Source: Coriobacteriaceae bacterium
GTDB taxonomy: Bacteria; Actinomycetota; Coriobacteriia; Coriobacteriales; Coriobacteriaceae
Length of the DNA stretch: 64,000 nucleotides
Direction: 5' to 3'
Assembly: GCA_902363875.1 (NCBI GenBank)
Contig: CABJBO010000001.1
Span: forward strand, 118,121-182,120
Shown piece by piece: positions 1-7,633 of this stretch (the stretch's first letter is position 1; the number at the start of each line of letters is the position of its first letter). A program made the translations under genes and the position numbers. The notes under the pieces were generated by a model. That model was not told the origin of the DNA. It saw only the letters and a list, made by a program, of their open reading frames with translations, and did no database searches.

Positions 1-69
1 ATGATAGTTGTCGAGCCCGTTATACTTGCAGCTCTCGCCCATCAAGCAGGCGCTCACCACGATCTTCAT
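1..69 (-). CDS. DUF523 / TudS-like protein, 5' fragment
   Basis: Only the first 23 codons are present; the gene runs off the left edge. The N-terminus begins MKIVVSACLMGESCKYNG, which matches the start of DUF523 proteins, with Cys8 and Cys14 in the usual positions for the iron-sulfur cluster ligands. Members of this family include the 2-thiouracil desulfurase TudS, so a cytosolic thio-base desulfurase role is possible but cannot be fixed from a fragment. The ATG at 67-69 is preferred over one six bases upstream because a GAGGGGG Shine-Dalgarno lies at 76-82. The terminator hairpin of ftsH ends only about nine bases upstream of that Shine-Dalgarno. Confidence 0.7.
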   Translation of the reverse strand, partial: MKIVVSACLMGESCKYNGLDNYH

Positions 70-90
70 TTCCATCCCCCTCAAGCAAAA

Positions 91-123
91 CGCCCCATTT
101 GAGAAAGCTACTCAAATGGGGCG
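91..123 (-). terminator. Rho-independent terminator after ftsH
   Basis: A perfect 13-bp stem (CGCCCCATTTGAG and its complement) closes a seven-base loop and is followed on the minus strand by TTTTGC. It lies 28 bases past the ftsH stop codon. The U-tract almost touches the Shine-Dalgarno of the next gene, so it may also act as an attenuator for that gene. Confidence 0.85.
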
Positions 124-150
124 TCGGCGTCTACTGGCTCGGCCGCGGCT

Positions 151-2043
151 TTACTGTTGCTTGGGCATCAACGGATTCTCGCGCGTGAGGAGGTTCATGA
201 ACTCCTCACCCGTGATGGTCTCCTTCTTGTACAGATAACGAGCCAGCTCATGGAGCTTGAACTTGTTCTCCTTGAGGATCTGCAGGGCACGATCGTGCGC
301 GTCCTCGATCAACTTAGCGACAATCGCGTCCACACGCTCGGCCGTACCGGGTGCGCAGGTGAGCGACGTGTCCTGATTGAGATACGCGTTCTGCACGGTA
401 CCGAGCGCCATCATGCCAAACTCGTCGGACATACCAAAGCGTGTCACCATGTTGCGGGCGAGCTTGGTGGCCTGCTCGATATCGTTGGCGGCACCGGTCG
501 TCATCTCGCCAAAGATGAGCTCCTCGGCCGCACGGCCGCCGCAGTAGACGGCGAGCTTGTCCAAGACCTCCTGGCGCGTCGTCAGGAAGCGCTCGTCCTC
601 CTCGACCTGCATGGTATAGCCAAGAGCACCGCTCGTGCGCGGCACGATGGTGATCTTGGTAACCGGCGCGGAACCCTTCTGGCGAGCGGCAACGATGGCA
701 TGGCCGATCTCGTGATAGGACACGACCTGTTTCTCGTGGTCGGACAGAACCGTGGACTTGCGCTGCTGACCGGCGATGACGACCTCCACCGACTCCTCGA
801 AGTCGTCCTGGGTTGCACGCTTGCGACCTTCGCGAACGGCGCGCAGGGCACCCTCGTTGATGATATTGGCCAAATCGGCGCCCGAAGCGCCGGGCGTGGC
901 GCGGGCAATCGCGGTCAGGTCGATCGGCGGCTCCGTCTTCACGCTCTTTGCATGCAGCTCGAGGATGTTCTTGCGGCCGGTCAGGTCGGGCAGCTCAACG
1001 GGGATGCGACGGTCAAAACGACCGGGGCGCAGCAGGGCCGGATCAAGGCTGTCGGGACGGTTGGTCGCAGCGAGGACGACGATACCCTTGTGGTTATCGA
1101 ATCCATCCATCTCGGTCAGCAGCTGGTTGAGCGTCTGCTCGCGCTCGTCGTTGCCGCTAAAGCCGCCGCCGTCACGCTTTTTGCCGATGGTATCGATCTC
1201 GTCGATAAAGACGATGCACGGGGCCTTTTCCTTGGCCTGCTTAAACAGGTCGCGAACCTTGGCGGCACCGCGGCCGACGAACATCTCGACGAACTCGGAA
1301 CCCGAAATGCTAAAGAACGGAACGCCCGCCTCACCGGCAACAGCCTTGGCGAGCAGGGTCTTACCGGTGCCCGGAGGGCCCACAAGTAGAGCGCCGCGCG
1401 GCAGCTTGGCGCCGATCTCCTCGTAGCGCTGCGGCTTCTCCAGAAAGTCGACGACCTCCTTGAGAGATTCCTTGGCCTCTTCCTGGCCGGCGACGTCCTT
1501 AAAGGTCACGCCGACATCCTTGGAGGCAATCACGCGCGCGCCGGACTTGCCCAGTCCACCGCCGCCAAAACCACCGCCGCCAAAGTTCATCGAAGGACCG
1601 TCATCACCCATGGCCTTCTTCATGCGGCGGTTGAGCCACCAACCGATGAGGAAGAAGATGGCCATAGGAAGAATGAGGGTGAGCAGGTAGTAGGTCATCA
1701 AACCCGAGTTCTTGTCGGGAACGACCGATTCCAGGGACGCACCGGATTCAAGCACGCGATCGGTAAAACCCGCATCATTCGGCACACCGGTCGTCTTGTA
1801 GGCGATGTTCTCGTCCTCGCCCTTCTTGGTGTAATAAATCGTGTAATCGTCCGTGTTGTACTCGACCTTGTCGACACTCTTCTTATCGAGCGCTTTGACA
1901 AACGTAGAGTAATCGGTCTTCGTAATCTGCTGCGTGTGACCGATGTTGGGGAACAGAACGGTCGAGAGCACGAGGTAGACGACGAAGGCGATGAGCACGT
2001 AGAGGATCATATTCCGTCTACGTTTGTTGTCATCCATCTCCAT
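151..2043 (-). CDS. ftsH: ATP-dependent zinc metalloprotease FtsH
   Basis: Membrane-anchored AAA+ protease that degrades misfolded membrane proteins and short-lived regulators. About 630 residues, normal for the family. Numbered from the longest possible start at 2058: membrane helices near residues 17-36 and 121-142 flank an extracytoplasmic domain; a Gly-rich linker (160-170) leads to the AAA module with Walker A GPPGTGKT (227-234) and Walker B FIDEID (284-289). The zinc site HEIGH is at 449-453. The start at 2043 is preferred because a GGAG motif lies nine bases upstream; ATG codons at 2058 and 2037 are alternatives. Divergent from cobO and followed by a strong terminator. Confidence 0.97.
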   Translation of the reverse strand: MEMDDNKRRRNMILYVLIAFVVYLVLSTVLFPNIGHTQQITKTDYSTFVKALDKKSVDKVEYNTDDYTIYYTKKGEDENIAYKTTGVPNDAGFTDRVLESGASLESVVPDKNSGLMTYYLLTLILPMAIFFLIGWWLNRRMKKAMGDDGPSMNFGGGGFGGGGLGKSGARVIASKDVGVTFKDVAGQEEAKESLKEVVDFLEKPQRYEEIGAKLPRGALLVGPPGTGKTLLAKAVAGEAGVPFFSISGSEFVEMFVGRGAAKVRDLFKQAKEKAPCIVFIDEIDTIGKKRDGGGFSGNDEREQTLNQLLTEMDGFDNHKGIVVLAATNRPDSLDPALLRPGRFDRRIPVELPDLTGRKNILELHAKSVKTEPPIDLTAIARATPGASGADLANIINEGALRAVREGRKRATQDDFEESVEVVIAGQQRKSTVLSDHEKQVVSYHEIGHAIVAARQKGSAPVTKITIVPRTSGALGYTMQVEEDERFLTTRQEVLDKLAVYCGGRAAEELIFGEMTTGAANDIEQATKLARNMVTRFGMSDEFGMMALGTVQNAYLNQDTSLTCAPGTAERVDAIVAKLIEDAHDRALQILKENKFKLHELARYLYKKETITGEEFMNLLTRENPLMPKQQ

Positions 2044-2135
2044 CTGCTTGAACTCCATCTACTGGGGTTGATAATGGTTTCTAGAATACCCAACCCGAGC
2101 GACGATAAACCGACGCCGGGCACGAAAGGACAGAG

Positions 2136-2621
2136 ATGGCATCACTGGAAGTCGGCAAGGTTCAGATCTACACGGGCGACGGCAAGGGCAAGACGACGGC
2201 TGCGCTGGGGCTTGCACTGCGCGCCACGGGCTATGGACTTAACGTGCTTATGCTGCAGTTTGCCAAGAAGCTGCACTGCGCCGAGCATGATGCGGCGCCC
2301 CGTTTAGGTCTGCGCATCGTACAAGCCGACCGCGACACGCCCGAAGCCTGTGCCGCACAGATCATGGAGCTGGCGCGCGAGCAGATTAGCCAAGTCGACG
2401 TTCTGATTCTGGACGAACTTGGCGAGGCCATGCGCCGTGGATTTGTGACGCGCGTGGATGTCGAAGCGCTGATCGCGACAAAGCCCGCCACCACGGAGCT
2501 CGTGCTCACCGGCCGCGGTCTGCTGCCCCTCGCCGATCTGGCAGACCTGGTCACCGAAATGCGCCCCGTCAAACATTACTTCGACGAAGGCCTCCTAGCC
2601 CGCCAAGGCATCGAATACTAA
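2136..2621 (+). CDS. cobO: Corrinoid (cob(I)alamin) adenosyltransferase, CobA/CobO type
   Basis: Transfers the adenosyl group of ATP to cob(I)alamin in the cytosol, making coenzyme B12. 161 residues. The P-loop GDGKGKTT is at residues 14-21 near the N-terminus, and the C-terminal signature (TEMRPVKHYFDEGLLARQGI) is typical of CobO. An acidic VLILDEL segment is the Walker B-like strand. A Shine-Dalgarno AAAGGA lies six bases before the ATG. No other cobalamin genes and no cobalamin riboswitch are visible nearby, so it may serve salvage of imported corrinoids. Divergent from ftsH. Its stop codon overlaps the first base of a 35-bp inverted repeat. Confidence 0.93.
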   Translation: MASLEVGKVQIYTGDGKGKTTAALGLALRATGYGLNVLMLQFAKKLHCAEHDAAPRLGLRIVQADRDTPEACAAQIMELAREQISQVDVLILDELGEAMRRGFVTRVDVEALIATKPATTELVLTGRGLLPLADLADLVTEMRPVKHYFDEGLLARQGIEY

Positions 2622-2708
2622 ATGATCCGAAGGGGACGGAGGAAAACGGATCATTTTGCCTTATCGCCAGGTCAATGATCCGTTTTCCTCCGTCCCCTAC
2701 GGATCATT
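2621..2708. repeat. REP/BIME-like 35-bp inverted repeat pair
   Basis: Two 35-base arms (2621-2655 and 2674-2708) are inverted copies of each other with a single mismatch, separated by 18 bases. Each arm is itself bounded by AATGATCCG and CGGATCATT around an interior containing CCTCCGTCCCC (or its complement). The pair fills the space between the stop codons of two convergent genes exactly, overlapping the first base of the repeat with the cobO stop and the last two with the MATE stop. It may act as a bidirectional terminator. The loop motif CGTCCCC recurs in the repeats near 23.0-23.1 kb. Confidence 0.85.
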
Positions 2709-4056
2709 AGGCGGTGGCGCGGCCGAGCCAGTTGCCGCTGTGGTGGTAGATGGTAAACATCGTGGCCGTGATGAGCCAGGTTACGGGGTAAACCAGCAGC
2801 AGGTGCTCAAGCGACGGATCGAACGGCATAATCGCAAACACCCAGATCACCCTGAGCACGACGGTGCCAAAAATCGTGAGCATCATAGGCTGGAAGCTCA
2901 CGCCAGCGCCGCGGATGGAGCCGGACGCGTTTTCGATAATCGAGAAGATCGCGTAGAACGGCGCGATGAAATGAAGAATCGTCGTGGTGTAGGCCGAAAT
3001 CGAAGCATCGTCGACAAACAGACGCGACAACGGACCCGAGAACACCAGTAGCACGGCAGACAGGCCACCAATGAGCATAAACGACAGCACGAGCGACGTA
3101 TGGTATCCCTTTCGCATGCGATCGTAATTGCGCGCACCAAAGTTCTGCGCCGAGAACGTGGTGATCGACACGCCGAGCGCCTCGGTCACCATCCAGATAA
3201 TGCCGTCCAGGCGGCCGGAAAGGCCCCAAGCGGTCGTGACATCGGCACCAAACGAGTTGACCGACACCTGAATCAAAACGTTGGAGATCGAATACGCCGC
3301 AGACTGAACGCCCAGCGGCAAACCGCACGAAAGCATGCTCTTGCAAATGCCGCGATCGATACCGAGTTTGAATAGCGACAACCGCCACGCCCCCGGAGCG
3401 CGCATCATGCGGATCACAATCATCGTAGCATTGGTGCAGATAGTCAGCGCCACCGCGATGCCGCAGCCCAGCGCTTCCATGTGCAGCACGGCGACAAAGA
3501 GAATGTCGAGCGCCACGTTGACGAAGCAGCCGGAGGCAATAATGACCGCCGGACCGCGCGTGTCGCCCACGGCGCGCAACAACGCCGTCCCCATATTGAG
3601 CAGCAGCGCTGCAAACATGGCGGCAAAGTAGCAACGGGCATACGCCACACCCTCGGCCAGCAGCTCATGCGGTGTATTCATCAGCACAAGCATCGGCTCG
3701 ACAAACACCATGCCCAGAATGGAAATGACAATGCCGCCCACCAGCGCGAGCGTCATGGCCGTATGGACCGATCGGCTCAAGCGCTCGTCATCGTGCTGGC
3801 CAAAAAACTGGCCCGTAATGACCGCACAGCCAGCACCCACACCGACGCAAAAACCAATGCAGAGCTCCGTGAGCACCATCGTGGCTTGAATGCCACCCAG
3901 CGCGAGCTTGCCGCCAAACTGACCGACGATATAGGTACCGATAAGCGTGTAAGCCTGCTGAAAAAACGAGCTAAAGAAGATAGGGACGCACAGCGAAAGC
4001 AGCTGCTGCCAAATGACACCCTGCGTCACATCGATAGCCGTAGATTTCTTAGCCAC
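2707..4056 (-). CDS. MATE family multidrug/Na+ antiporter
   Basis: Integral membrane efflux protein of the MATE family, about 449 residues with around 12 hydrophobic segments, which is the family norm. The N-terminal half carries the usual repeat start (WQQLLSLCVPIFFSSFFQQAYTLI begins it, read in two parts) and a Gln/Gly-rich GQFFGQ segment; the second half repeats the topology (NVLIQVSVNSFG, SAQNFGA). The substrate cannot be inferred. The GTG at 4054-4056 is preferred because a GGGGAGGG Shine-Dalgarno ends three bases upstream; an ATG at 4089 lacks one. Convergent with cobO. Confidence 0.92.
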   Translation of the reverse strand: MAKKSTAIDVTQGVIWQQLLSLCVPIFFSSFFQQAYTLIGTYIVGQFGGKLALGGIQATMVLTELCIGFCVGVGAGCAVITGQFFGQHDDERLSRSVHTAMTLALVGGIVISILGMVFVEPMLVLMNTPHELLAEGVAYARCYFAAMFAALLLNMGTALLRAVGDTRGPAVIIASGCFVNVALDILFVAVLHMEALGCGIAVALTICTNATMIVIRMMRAPGAWRLSLFKLGIDRGICKSMLSCGLPLGVQSAAYSISNVLIQVSVNSFGADVTTAWGLSGRLDGIIWMVTEALGVSITTFSAQNFGARNYDRMRKGYHTSLVLSFMLIGGLSAVLLVFSGPLSRLFVDDASISAYTTTILHFIAPFYAIFSIIENASGSIRGAGVSFQPMMLTIFGTVVLRVIWVFAIMPFDPSLEHLLLVYPVTWLITATMFTIYHHSGNWLGRATA

Positions 4057-4181
4057 ACGCCCTCCCCACCAGCGTACGTCAAACAACAAAACGGCACTTT
4101 AAAACGAAAGCCAAAACCAGCTTAGCACCGACCGACGTCGGCCGAAACGTCCCGAACCAGAGCCCGGTGCGAAATATTTGC

Positions 4182-5096
4182 CTAGTGATACAGCCCCGGC
4201 TGGTAGTGGTACTCGTTGCTCACATGCGGGCACAGTTGCCAAAAGGCGACGGCACTCGCAGCGGCAACGTTGAGTGAATCGACCCCGTGCGCCATCGGAA
4301 TGCGCGCGGCTCGGTCGCAGCCGGCAATGGTCTTGGTGCCCAAGCCGGCACCCTCGGTACCCATAAAGATCGCTAGGCGGTCAATCTCCTGCAGCACGGG
4401 ATCGTCCAGCGACACCGAATCATCCGTCAACGCCATGGCGGCACACGAAAAGCCGGCATCGTGCAGCGCCGCCAGCCCATCATGCGGCCATACGCGCGCC
4501 TCGCTGCCAATGCGCGTCCAGGGCACCTGGAACACCGTGCCCATGCTCACGCGGGCCGAGCGACGGTACAGCGGGTCACAGCAAGTGGGGCTCACCAAAA
4601 TGCCATCGACGTTCAGCGCAGCCGCCGAGCGGAAAATCGCGCCGACATTGGTGTGGTCGACAATGCCCTCGAGCACGCACACGCGCACCGGGCGCTCACC
4701 CGCCGCCTCGACGACGCCACTCAAGAACTCGGCTACCGGAATCTGGCGTGGACGACGGAATGCCGCGAGCGCACCGCGCGTCACGTTAAAACCCGTCAGC
4801 TGCTCCATGAGCTCCATGGAGGCAACGAACACAGGAACCGGACCCGCGCCCTCGCGCACAACCAGGCGCTCATACAGCGGCATCATCTGATCGAGCCAGC
4901 GTTCGCCCAAAAGAAAGCTCACCGGCTCGTATCCGGCGCGAACCGCACGCTCGATGACCTTGGCGCTCTCGGCGATAAAAATGCCCTTCTGCGGCTCCAG
5001 CACGCAGCGAAGCTCACGCTCGGTCAGTCGCACGTAGGCATCGAGCCGCTCGTCCTCGAGCGAATCGATTCGCAGCACCTCAACGGCATCAGTCAT
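4182..5096 (-). CDS. TrmH/SpoU family rRNA or tRNA 2'-O-methyltransferase
   Basis: SAM-dependent knotted (SPOUT) methyltransferase acting on RNA ribose. The three family motifs are visible: NVGAIFRSAAALNVDGIL, IFMGTEGAGL, and IPMAHGVDSLNVAAASAVAF, the last forming the trefoil knot and cofactor pocket. An N-terminal 90-residue substrate-binding domain (L30e-like) precedes the catalytic domain. The start at 5096 (MTDAVEV) fits family length; a longer frame begins at 5129, and neither has a good Shine-Dalgarno. The target nucleotide is not predictable from sequence. It sits alone between the MATE gene and folA. Confidence 0.88.
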   Translation of the reverse strand: MTDAVEVLRIDSLEDERLDAYVRLTERELRCVLEPQKGIFIAESAKVIERAVRAGYEPVSFLLGERWLDQMMPLYERLVVREGAGPVPVFVASMELMEQLTGFNVTRGALAAFRRPRQIPVAEFLSGVVEAAGERPVRVCVLEGIVDHTNVGAIFRSAAALNVDGILVSPTCCDPLYRRSARVSMGTVFQVPWTRIGSEARVWPHDGLAALHDAGFSCAAMALTDDSVSLDDPVLQEIDRLAIFMGTEGAGLGTKTIAGCDRAARIPMAHGVDSLNVAAASAVAFWQLCPHVSNEYHYQPGLYH

Positions 5097-5205
5097 AGCA
5101 GCCAGCCCGCACCCTTCTTTACAGCACATCTATACCAAACGAGGCGACGCTAAGCGCCGCCCCATGCATTCAATCAACCCGATGATACCGTTCACGCCAG
5201 GCGAT

Positions 5206-5724
5206 TTATGCCTCAACGCGACGATACGTCACGAACTCATAATCGAGACCCTCGTCACCCTCGCCCGAGGCAATCGTGGCAACCCCGCCACGCCGCGCAA
5301 TCTCCCACGCGGGATCGGCGTCCAAGTCGGGAAAGTACGTGTCCACGGGATGGACGCAGTGGTCATGCGTGACCTCGGCCTCCACGCAGCACGGCAAAAA
5401 CTGACGATACACCTCGCCACCGCCGATCACCCACGCAACGGGCTCATCGGCAACCACGGCGAGCGCTTCGTCGACGCTATGCACCACGTCGACGCCCTCG
5501 GCAGCAAAGTCCTCATCGCGCGTGAGCACGATATTACGACGGTTCTTGAGCGGACGCCCGCCGGGAAAACTCAGCAGCGTCTTGCGTCCCATAATGACCG
5601 GGCAGCCTTTGGTGCACGCCACAAAATGACGCATGTCGGCGCGATTAGACACGACCATGTCACCCTCGCACCCAATACCCCAGTCATCGCACACGGCGAC
5701 AATGGCAGAAAGCTTACACGTCAT
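5206..5724 (-). CDS. folA: Dihydrofolate reductase
   Basis: Reduces dihydrofolate to tetrahydrofolate with NADPH, regenerating the cofactor oxidised by thymidylate synthase. About 172 residues. Conserved features are the N-terminal strand LSAIVAVCDDWGIG (substrate loop, with the acidic residue region NRADMRHF), PVIMGRKTLLSF (NADPH-binding), NIVLTRD, and AWVIGGGEVYRQF (the GG dinucleotide motif). The ATG at 5724 is preferred, with TAGGTG six bases upstream formed by the thyA stop; a GTG at 5733 is an alternative. Immediately downstream of thyA, so the two are translationally coupled. Confidence 0.95.
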   Translation of the reverse strand: MTCKLSAIVAVCDDWGIGCEGDMVVSNRADMRHFVACTKGCPVIMGRKTLLSFPGGRPLKNRRNIVLTRDEDFAAEGVDVVHSVDEALAVVADEPVAWVIGGGEVYRQFLPCCVEAEVTHDHCVHPVDTYFPDLDADPAWEIARRGGVATIASGEGDEGLDYEFVTYRRVEA

Positions 5725-5733
5725 GCGCGTCAC

Positions 5734-6582
5734 CTACACCGCAATGGGGATGTTCTTGACCTGCGGGCCGTGCTCATAGCCCTCGACAATCAGGTCGTCG
5801 GTCGTAAACGCATAGAAGTCATGCACATCGGGGTTAAGCGTTACCTTAGGCGCGGCAAACTGCGGACGCTCGATAAGCTCGCGGACGATATCGACATGAC
5901 GGTCGTAAATGTGGGCATCGGCAATCACATGCAGCAACTCGCCGGGAATCATATCGACCGACTGCGCGACCATCATCAGCAAAATGGCGTACTGGCACAC
6001 ATTCCAGTTGTTCGCAGCCAAAATGTCCTGGCTGCGCTGGTTGAGAATCATGTTGAGCGTCGGTTTATCATCCTGCGGGCGCTGCGTCACGTTATACGTC
6101 ACGCTGTAGGCGCACGGATACAGGTGCATCTCGGACAGGTCGCTAAACACGTAGGTATTCGTCATAATGCGGCGGCTGTACGGCGTGTTCTTGAGGTCGT
6201 ACAGCACACGGTCCATCTGATCGAAGTCACCCTCGGCATAATGGCTCTTCTGCCCAATCTGATACCCGTAGGCCTTGCCGATGGAGCCGGTCTCGTCGGC
6301 CCACTCATCCCAAATATGGCTGTTGAGGTCATGCACGTTATTGGACTTCTTTTGATAGATCCATAGGATCTCATCCATGGCAGATTTGAGGGCCGTGCGA
6401 CGCAGGGTAAGCGCCGGAAACTCCTCACGCAGGTCGTAGCGGGCCGTGACGCCAAAGTTTTTAATGGTATAGGCAGGGGTGCCGTCCTCCCACACCGGGC
6501 GGACCTTTTGGCCCTCGGTGGTGGTGCCATGGTCCAGAATATCGCGGCACATGGTTACAAACTGTTGATCAGCTTTGCTCAT
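5734..6582 (-). CDS. thyA: Thymidylate synthase (divergent ThyA)
   Basis: Methylates dUMP to dTMP with methylenetetrahydrofolate. 282 residues. The nucleophile is Cys157 in LYPCAYS; most ThyA enzymes have PPCH here, so the His after Cys is replaced by Ala. Other catalytic positions are kept: Arg183-Ser184 and Asp186 in NQRSQD, Asn194, and His224/Tyr226 in DAHIYDRH. The ATG at 6580-6582 has AGGAGGG five bases upstream; the open frame extends much further upstream to 7152 but that part is antisense to the neighbouring gene. Forms an operon with folA. Divergent from the DUF134-NifX gene. Confidence 0.94.
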   Translation of the reverse strand: MSKADQQFVTMCRDILDHGTTTEGQKVRPVWEDGTPAYTIKNFGVTARYDLREEFPALTLRRTALKSAMDEILWIYQKKSNNVHDLNSHIWDEWADETGSIGKAYGYQIGQKSHYAEGDFDQMDRVLYDLKNTPYSRRIMTNTYVFSDLSEMHLYPCAYSVTYNVTQRPQDDKPTLNMILNQRSQDILAANNWNVCQYAILLMMVAQSVDMIPGELLHVIADAHIYDRHVDIVRELIERPQFAAPKVTLNPDVHDFYAFTTDDLIVEGYEHGPQVKNIPIAV

Positions 6583-6669
6583 TGACCCTCCTGTCAGTCG
6601 CCTATAAGCGAGATTCATTGTAGCCCAGGCGCACGCGGCCCCACAGCCCAAACATAAGCCCTTGTTTTC

Positions 6670-6681
6670 TGACATATGCCA
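6670..6681. promoter_or_regulatory. Candidate operator copy 1
   Basis: TGACATATGCCA, an imperfect copy (11 of 12) of the perfect palindrome TGACATATGTCA at 6723-6734. The two copies are 53 bases apart in the divergent thyA / DUF134-NifX promoter region and bracket a possible promoter (TTGCGT at 6690-6695, 16-base spacer, TATTCT at 6712-6717). Confidence 0.45.
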
Positions 6682-6722
6682 GAAATCTCTTGCGTAAATC
6701 TGCACGTTCGTTATTCTATTGT

Positions 6723-6734
6723 TGACATATGTCA
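6723..6734. promoter_or_regulatory. Candidate operator copy 2 (perfect palindrome)
   Basis: TGACATATGTCA is a perfect 12-bp palindrome immediately before the Shine-Dalgarno AAGGAG (6738-6743) of the DUF134-NifX gene. With the copy at 6670-6681 it makes a plausible binding-site pair for the HTH domain encoded by that gene, which would give autoregulation. Inference only. Confidence 0.5.
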
Positions 6735-6748
6735 GATAAGGAGCACGT

Positions 6749-7513
6749 ATGGCAGGAAGACGCGAGAAATTGCGCCGTGTTGGGATCATCCCCGAATATC
6801 GCGGCTTTACCCCCGACGGCCTTGCCAGTGGAGACGCCATCGACATGACGGTCGACGAACTCGAGGTGCTGCGCCTGTGCGACCTGGAAGGCCTTAACCA
6901 AGAGGCAGTCGCACAGCAGATGGGCATCGCGCGCGCCACGGTGGCGGCTATTTGCAGCCGAGCGCATCGCAAGGTGGCAAACGCGTTGGTCAATGGTCGG
7001 GCGCTCATCATCGAAGGCGGCAATATCGCGTACTCCCCCATCACCACGACAACGGCCGCATGGCCAGCAAAGGGGGTCGGCACCATGAGGGTGGCAACCA
7101 CGTACGACAATGGCAACATCTTTATGCACTTTGGCCGCAGCGAGCAGTTCAAGATCTACGACATTCAGGACGGCAAGGTGCTCAACGAGCAGGTCGTGGG
7201 CACCGGCGGCACCGGCCACGGCGCACTTGCGGGCCTGCTCGCCAACGGCGGCGTGGACACGCTCATCTGCGGCGGCATCGGCGGAGGCGCTATCAACGCG
7301 CTTGCCCAAGCCGGCATCACGGTATACGCAGGTGCCCAGGGCAGCTGCGACGCTTGCGTCGAGGCCCTTATCGCCGGCACGCTCGCACAGAACGGCGAGG
7401 CCACGTGCGGCTGCCACAGCCACGACCACGAGCACACCCATGAGCATGGCGGGTCCTGCGGCTGCCACGGCCACCACGACCACGAAGGCCATGAGGGCTG
7501 CGGCTGCCACTAA
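6749..7513 (+). CDS. DUF134 HTH - NifX/NifB (dinitrogenase Fe-Mo cofactor) domain fusion
   Basis: 254 residues in three parts. Residues about 1-90 are a DUF134 domain with a sigma-70 region-4-like helix-turn-helix (LNQEAVAQQMGIARATVAAI). Residues about 111-215 are a dinitrogenase iron-molybdenum cofactor biosynthesis (NifX-like) domain starting MRVATTYDNGNIFMHFGRS. The last 40 residues are a tail very rich in His, Cys and Gly (repeated CGCH and HDHEH), a likely metal-binding segment. The role is probably metal or metallocluster sensing or handling; no nitrogenase genes are nearby. Shine-Dalgarno AAGGAG lies five bases before the ATG. A palindrome pair upstream suggests autoregulation. Confidence 0.88.
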   Translation: MAGRREKLRRVGIIPEYRGFTPDGLASGDAIDMTVDELEVLRLCDLEGLNQEAVAQQMGIARATVAAICSRAHRKVANALVNGRALIIEGGNIAYSPITTTTAAWPAKGVGTMRVATTYDNGNIFMHFGRSEQFKIYDIQDGKVLNEQVVGTGGTGHGALAGLLANGGVDTLICGGIGGGAINALAQAGITVYAGAQGSCDACVEALIAGTLAQNGEATCGCHSHDHEHTHEHGGSCGCHGHHDHEGHEGCGCH

Positions 7514-7580
7514 CGGCACGGCACCGCGAGCTCGGGACGCGAAGCCGAACGCAACCCAACAATCAACGCCGACAACAAAT

Positions 7581-7604
7581 GCCACCCGGTAGCTTCCGAG
7601 TGGC
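7581..7604. terminator. Terminator between convergent genes
   Basis: GCCAC and CGG pair with CCG and GTGGC across a six-base loop, followed by CTTTGCC. It lies between the DUF134-NifX stop and the convergent ffh stop and may serve both. Confidence 0.55.
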
Positions 7605-7633
7605 CTTTGCCATATCAAGCTGGAATTACAGCT

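Noticed and set aside
2059..2135. Cobalamin riboswitch upstream of cobO
   Set aside because: The gap is only 77 bases and shows no B12-box-like sequence.
5734..7152. Long N-terminal extension of ThyA
   Set aside because: Codons upstream of 6582 are antisense to the DUF134-NifX gene and a strong Shine-Dalgarno marks the normal start.
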